From positions 372,001-436,000 of the forward strand of contig JAITYX010000125.1 in assembly GCA_021018815.1 (NCBI GenBank): a DNA stretch of 64,000 bases, in the 5' to 3' direction. This stretch comes from Talinum fruticosum. Taxonomy: Eukaryota > Streptophyta > Magnoliopsida > Caryophyllales > Talinaceae. A program made the position numbers and the translations under genes. The notes under the pieces were generated by a model. That model worked only from the letters and a program-made list of their open reading frames with translations, was not told the origin of the DNA and made no database searches. Below, in pieces: positions 58,670-64,000 of the stretch (within the stretch, counting starts at the first letter, position 1; every line of letters starts with the position of its first letter).

Positions 58670-61600
58670 AAAAGATCAAAAGGACACTCGCTACCTTGAC
58701 GGTGGATGCTCACGTCATATGTCGGAGACTCGGGACTCTTTTCCGAGTTAGAAGAGTACAAAGGAGGAAAAGTCACATTTGGAGATGACAGCAAAGGCAA
58801 GATAATTGGGATAAGAAAGATTGGAAAGGAAGGCAATCTGGTCAGCCTAGTATACCTGGTCAAAGGATTAAAGTACAACCTGCTTAGCATCTCTCAATTG
58901 TGTGATAAAGGTCAAGAGGTAAGATTCACACAAACCAACCGTATTATATCTAATGCTCGCTACCAAAGAAATCAAGTCTGTCGGGTAAGAGATCGGGTAA
59001 TACATATATTATTCCTCTTTCGACCCGAGTCATAATTTATCTTGTTTAAAAGCATCACTTCATGATGACCCATGGAAATGGCATCGTAGATTAGGCCATG
59101 TTAGCATGCATACTCGTTAAGAAATTGGCATCTCATGGTTTAGTCGGAGGATTGCCGAATTGTGCTTTCAAGAAAGACAAAGTTTGTGAAGCTCGCACAA
59201 GAGGGAAACAAGTCGGATCATCATCCAAATCCTCGAAGACAGTTTCCACATCCAAAGTGCTTGTAATGCTACATATGGACTTATGTGGTGAAATCCTCGT
59301 TAAGAGCCTCGGACGTAAATCATATGTACTTGTTATTATTGATGATTACTCACGATTTACCCGGGTGTGTTTTCTCAAGCACAAAAATGAAGCATTCAAG
59401 GAGTTCAGCAAGCTCTGCAGAAAAATGCAAGTTGAGTCTCGGAATCGAGATCCAGAGAATTCAAACCGACCATGGAAGGGAATTTGACTACTCGGAATTT
59501 TCGAGTGTTTTGTGACAAGAATGGTATCTCTCACAACTTCTCGAGCACCAAGAACTCCTCAACGGAATGGAGTAGTTGAGAGAAAGAACAGAACTCTTGA
59601 AGAAATAGCTAGGACAATGATGATTGAGCACAATCTACCCTACTATTTCTGAGCTGAGGTAGTCAACACAGCGAACTACACGTTGAATAGATGCCTTATC
59701 GGACCCATCCTGAAGAAAATGCCATACGAGCTCTACAAAGGGAAGAAACCCAACATTTTTTATTTCAAACCCTTTGGATGTAAGTGTTTCGTTAATAATA
59801 ATGGTAAGGATCACCTAACCAAGTTTGATGCTCGGTCGGATGCGGTATTTTTCTAAGTTACTCATCTATCAGTAAGGCTTATCGCATTTTTAATAAGAGA
59901 ACTAACAAAGTGGAAGAAAGTATCCACGTTGTGTTTGATGAGATTGTACAGGAAAAACCCAGCGAATCATCCTTCCGAAATCTGAAGTCGAGCAGAGAAG
60001 ATGATGATAAAATTAAGCCTATCAAGATTCAAACCCATCCAGACTCGGAATGAAGTCACTCGGAACGAAGTAAATCGGAATGAGACAACTCAAGAGGCTG
60101 CTCGGAATGTTAAAGAACAATCGATGAACAAGATCATTCACAACAAGCGTCCGAAGATCAAGCGGTTCAGCCTACGGATCTAGTGAATTAGAGAACAAGT
60201 CGAGCATTCAAGTATGCTTCTAGTCATCCACTAGAAAACATATTATCCGATATCAACAAGTGGGGTAAGAACTCGTTCTTCTCTTCAGAATCTATGTGCA
60301 TTCACTGCATTCATTTCATTAACTCGAACCCAAAATGCACTAGAGGCCCTAAATGAACCTGAATGGGTAGAGGCCATGCAAGAGGAACTCAATCAATTTG
60401 AAAGAAACCAAGTCCGGACCCCGACCAAACGACCTTCGACCACCCAATCATAGGAACCAAATGGGTTTTCAAGAATAAACTGTATGAAGGTGGGTTGGTA
60501 GTCGACACAAGGGAAGACTTGTGGCTCAAGGTTACAATCAGGAAGAAGGGATTAATTATGGGGAAACCTTTGCACTGTTGCTGAATTGAAGCCATTAGAA
60601 TTCTTTTGGCATTTGCATCTAGTATGAATATCAAGTTATATCAAATGGATGTTAAGTGTGCCTTTCTTAATGGTTTTATTGAAGAGGAAGTCTATGTTGA
60701 GCAGCCTCCAGGTTTTGAAAACTCGGAATTTCCAAACAATGTTTTCAAACTTCAAAAAGCACTTTGTGGTCTTAAACAAGCTCCCGGAGCGTGGTATGAA
60801 AGACTCGAGCAATTTCTTGGCTCAAAATGATTTTAGAAGAGGTCGGATCGACAAGACTCTCTTCATAAAAACCAAAGGGAAAGGTTTTCTTATCGCTCGG
60901 ATATATATTGATGATATAATTTTTGGAGTCGCTAATGAAATTCCGTGTCGAGACTTTTCTAAGTTAATGAGACAGGAATTCCAAATGAGTGTGATGGGAG
61001 AACTCAATTTCTTCCTTGGTCCACAAATCAAGCAAGACAAAGATGGAATCTATGTCCATCAATCAAAGTAGATCAAGGAGCTGCTAAAAAATATAATCTC
61101 CAAGATGCAACGCACGCAGCCTACACCTGTGAGAAGCAGCATAAAACTTAACTCGGACGAGAAAGGTAAAGCAATAGATCGGAAAATCTATCGAGGTATG
61201 ATTCGATGTTTGCTATATCTTACTTCTAGTAGACTAGACAGAATGTTTAGTGTCTGTCTATGTGCAAGATTTCAAGCTAATCCAAAAGAATCACATCTCA
61301 CTTCGGTGAAGAGAATATTTAGATATCTTGCGGGGACTCGGAATTTAGGCTCGTGGTACTCAAGAGACTCGAGATCGACTCTCACTTGGATACTCGGATG
61401 TTGATTACACTGGATACAAAGTTGATAGAAAGAGCACTTTAGGAGCCTGCCAATTTTAGGGTCAATCCTTAATATCTTGGCACTCAAAGAAGCAAAACTT
61501 AGTAGCTCTATCAACTGCCGAGGCTGAGTATATTGCAGCTAGAGCATGCTGCGCTTAGATCTTATGGATAAAGTAACACTTGAGAGATCATGGACTTTCT

Positions 61601-61845
61601 TTCAAATTAGTTCCAATCAAGTGTGACAATCGAGTGCAATCAGCATCACCAAAAATCCAGTTCGAGTACTCAAAGACAAAGCACATTGAGGTTAGGTATC
61701 ATTTCTTAAGAGACCATTCGAGAAAGGTGATATTGAACTCAATTTCATTCCTACCAATCTTCAACTAGCTGATATCTTTACTAAGCCTCTTGGTAAGGAT
61801 CGGTTTTGTTTTATTAGGAATGAGCTTGGGATGATAAATGCATAA
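58670..61845 (+). pseudogene. Sirevirus D pol (protease to RNase H)
   Basis: Protease LDGGCSRHM (DGGC at 58698-58709), then VSLVYLVKGLKYNLLSISQL. Integrase zinc part with CEARTRGKQ (second Cys changed to Arg in the usual CEAC pair), core with LHMDLCGE, a TDHGREFDYSEF segment and NGVVERKNR. RT with LYQMDVKCAFLNGFIEEEVY, QPPGFEN and YIDD (60904-60915). RNase H with STAEAEYI, KHIEVRYHFLRDH and the terminal LADIFTKPLGKDRFCFIRNE, LGMINA, stop at 61843-61845. This is the only copy in the window with the complete pol 3' end on the plus strand. Many single-base shifts and a few stops disable it. Confidence 0.85.
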
Positions 61846-62236
61846 TTATGTGCTTTCTATGTGAAAACATCATTGCATGATTATGTGTTATGTGTTTGCA
61901 AATCTTTGGTAACCATTACTTCGATTGACTTAATGATACTCGAGCCGATAGTTATTATTTGTTTTCGGTTTCGAGTCACTAAGAAACCGAGCTGAGTCGG
62001 ACTCGGACGTTGAGAAAAATGGACATCAATTCTCCGAAATCATCTCTAGATAAGTGGAGAATTTCAGATTTTATTTTCAAAATCTTTTTCTCTCTCTCGT
62101 GCGCCGTGATCGGACAACTAGTCTGTTGGGAGACAACCGCTGGAATTCTAACCGTTGAGGAGAGAACCGTCACACTGGTCGAAGTGATCGCTGAAATAGC
62201 CTGGTCGAACGAATATCGAAGGACGATTACTTTCCT
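61846..62236 (+). other. Sirevirus D spacer between pol and envelope-position ORF
   Basis: No coding motif. The first 200 bp are shared with copy B (13026-13207, minus). The stretch ending at the TATA box (CTGGTCGAACGAATATCG, then CTTTCCTATAAATAGC) recalls the layout upstream of the LTR TATA boxes. Confidence 0.55.
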
Positions 62237-62484
62237 ATAAATAGCAACTATTCTCCTTTATTTCGTTACTTTACTTTTCACTTACTCTCTCTCTTCAAAT
62301 CCAAACTTCGCGCACATGCTATCTGCGTCTACAGCGATTTCTCGGTTATTTCAAGCTTCATGAAGATCATCTCAAGTATGCTCATCTGCTCTCAACTCTT
62401 TCTTCTACTCTTTTACTTTTTCTCTCTTCGAGTTCTTCTTTCCTCATCCTTCGAAGCCTTTCTACTCTCTCTTTTCCCTCAAAG
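62237..62484 (+). promoter_or_regulatory. Putative internal promoter and leader of the envelope-position ORF
   Basis: TATAAATA at 62237-62244 is followed by a pyrimidine-rich leader (TTACTCTCTCTCTTC near 62282-62297; CTCTCTTTTCCCTC near 62468-62481) up to the ATG at 62485. A GTATGC donor-like site at 62374 and the TCCCTCAAAG acceptor-like site ending at 62484 could define a leader intron of about 110 bp. Promoter activity and splicing are inferred from sequence only. Confidence 0.45.
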
Positions 62485-63380
62485 ATGACAAAAAGAGGTT
62501 CTCACCCCGACTTTCTTGGCTCCTCTACAAAGAAGCCCCGCACAAAAGCCAAGAAGGCCCTTCCACTTCTAAAACTCTCGTCACCCGAGTATCTTGCGCT
62601 GAATGATAACAAATTTTCGTGGTTGCCTCACATCCATTCAACCGGGGTTTCTAATTTTCTTTGTTTCGGTGAGTTCATATACCCCGAACTCGTATCCGAG
62701 TTTTACACTTATCTCACCAGCTTTGAAGGTGTTCTAACCTCCAGAGTTCAAAACATAATAGTTCGCATAAACACTTCCCTTCTCCATCGTCCTGTTCAAG
62801 GTTTCTTCTCTCTTCTTGAACAGCAATCCAATTTCTTTCACCGAGGTCGCTCACGACTTCTTTGAAAAGTATGCCCAAGAGTTCCCCGGGTCACGCAAAA
62901 ATTTTTCTGTGACTCAGCTGAGGTCGAAGCACGTCTTACGTATTTCTTGCTGATGAGAACCTTCTTCTCTCAGCACTCTAGCAAGGAGAATTCCAACTCC
63001 AAGCACCTCAAAGCTCTATTTGACATTCTTGAGGGCTATGAAGTAGACCTCTTGCCCTCTATAATTGAGCAAATGGCGGTTGTGCCAGCTCAACTCCAAA
63101 ACAAGAAAACACCCCTCTTCCCTTCGGCGCTCTTCTCACCCTTGTTTTCAAACAATTCAAAGTTCCTCTTCCCTCGGACCGAAACGTCTGTTTCTAAGGC
63201 TGCCGTTGTTGTTGGCAAAAAGGAACTTTAAGGGTATGGATACCAGGAGACCCAACCTGGTATCCGGGTACACAGCTCGGAGCCGAGGCCATCTTCTTCG
63301 CCTCGGACTCGGAAAGATGCCCCCTTTCTCTTCCTACCCCACCTGATGGTGCTTCTACCTCGGGTGCTTCTAAGTCATAG
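62485..63380 (+). pseudogene. Sirevirus D envelope-position ORF (plant-transposon-protein-like)
   Basis: The ATG at 62485 starts MTKRGSHPDFLGSSTKKPRT with a basic KKPRTKAKK stretch that could act as a nuclear signal. An aromatic-rich domain follows: LKLSSPEYLALNDNKFSWL, FLCFGEFIYPELVSEFYTYL. The frame breaks near 62830, continues in another frame with VAHDFFEKYAQEFPGSRKNF, then at 62947-63231 with HLKALFDILEGYEVDLLPSI, and with LPFGALLTLVFKQFKVPL in a third frame (63117-63170). The layout resembles the 'putative plant transposon protein' ORFs and the env-like ORF that SIRE1-type Sireviruses carry downstream of pol. I see no obvious signal peptide or membrane segment. Function is unknown. At least two frameshifts and stops disable it. 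Confidence 0.65.
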
Positions 63381-63390
63381 TGCTTTTGAT

Positions 63391-64000
63391 CATATACAAC
63401 TCATAACATACTTATTGAAGTATCGAGCCTACATATAACGGAACTATGAGCGAGTAATAAAATATATCGAGTAAATAAGAGAGGTAACTCATGTATGCTA
63501 AGAAATAATAAAATTTCACTAATGGACAAAAATGATTATAGAAAGATATCTAAAAAAACCTAAATAAAGAACTCCCCCGATAAGGAACTCTCCCCTGAAC
63601 CAAACATCTATCTTTTCTCTCCCCTATGCATTTCATCAAAAAAGGGAGGAATTAATAATAAAGTACAATGTTGTTGGATAAAAAATTTGAAATTAAGAGA
63701 CATGAGAAGCGAGTTTGAGTTAAGGTAGAAGAACGAGGGTCGCGTCCGCCCTGTAGCCCTAAGTAGATACAGATGGGCGAGGAGGAAAAAGTACGAGCAA
63801 ATAAGGGATTTGAATTGCACTCTTAAGAGTCGGAGGTTATACATCCTCTCGGTTCTTCTTTTAAGCCCTCAAGCTCTTCAACTAGAGGTTATTGAATTCC
63901 TGAGGGGCCTTAAACTGGCCTACATCGCCATCCTCTTTGCGGCAGACTAAGTGTGATATGAGGATATCACCTCGGGTTCTTTCTCTTCTTGTCCCCTGAA
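63391..64000 (-). other. 3' end of a minus-strand Sirevirus entering from the right
   Basis: On the minus strand there are repeated purine tracts (complement of 63573-63600, 63612-63625 and 63636-63648) with a TTGATGAAATGC phrase between. The same arrangement occurs at 6997-7320 upstream of the LTR 2003-6996. The coding part to the right (63608-63844 and beyond) has no motif I can name. The switch from copy D (plus) to this element occurs near 63390. Confidence 0.5.

Larger units (their letters stand above)
55212..63390 (+). mobile_element. Sirevirus D (Ty1/copia) with envelope-position ORF
   Basis: Order: LTR, primer site, gag, pol, a 640-bp spacer with a TATA box and pyrimidine-rich leader, and an extra ORF downstream of pol, the hallmark layout of SIRE1-type Sireviruses. 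It begins exactly at its LTR terminus inside RNase H of copy C, so D is the younger of the two. Its 3' LTR is absent; near 63390 it gives way to minus-strand Sirevirus sequence. Confidence 0.8.

Overview
The window is a nest of degenerate transposable elements from a flowering-plant nuclear genome. I found no intact host gene, tRNA or rRNA. The plant assignment rests on four things: Sirevirus-type Ty1/copia elements, Tat/Ogre-type Ty3/gypsy elements with a tRNA-Arg primer site, a TNP2-type CACTA transposon, and telomere-like TTTAGGG variants. The species cannot be told. Nearly every reading frame is broken by stops or frameshifts, so most entries are relics called from short motifs and from comparing copies inside the window.

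Layout. 1-1714: nothing assigned. 1715-9327: minus-strand Sirevirus material (gag A0, one LTR, then gag-only remnant A1). That LTR carries a 2.67 kb solo gypsy-type LTR (G1a, TSD GATTT) and a foldback made from two ends of the same gypsy family. 9400-10965: Tat-type ORF relic T1, cut by plus-strand Sirevirus A (LTR plus 5' gag, 10966-13025). 13026-19855: minus-strand Sirevirus B (gag, pol, 5' LTR), inserted into the gag of Sirevirus B2 (19856-22124), which is itself inserted into the RT of a minus-strand Tat element P1 (22125-25450). 26189-27793: second Tat-type ORF relic T2. 28190-30628: solo LTR G1b (TSD GGGTG). 30740-32098 and 39520-40414: the two halves of a minus-strand Tat pol relic P2, split by a 7.4 kb non-autonomous Tat element N1 (32099-39519, TSD CATTG) with a tandemly repeated 5' LTR. 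40415-43596: CACTA element with a broken TNP2 transposase, inserted in P2 and cut by a Sirevirus LTR fragment. 43758-46579: G1c, a gypsy LTR followed by a tRNA-iMet-like primer site. 47178-48268: a terminal-inverted-repeat element. 48678-55211: Sirevirus C. 55212-about 63390: Sirevirus D, inserted into the RNase H of C. 63391-64000: 3' end of another minus-strand Sirevirus.

The most interesting points are: (1) Sirevirus D keeps an envelope-position ORF downstream of pol, preceded by its own TATA box and pyrimidine-rich leader; (2) the G1 LTRs look as if they contain a spliced leader (GC/CT-rich exon, AAG|GT donor, TTTTAG acceptor); (3) the Tat N1 LTRs carry a conserved hairpin immediately after the TATA box; (4) single-base changes recur at CTG/CAG sites, including inside the tRNA-constrained Sirevirus primer site, which may be an assembly artefact; (5) the insertion order can be read from target-site duplications.
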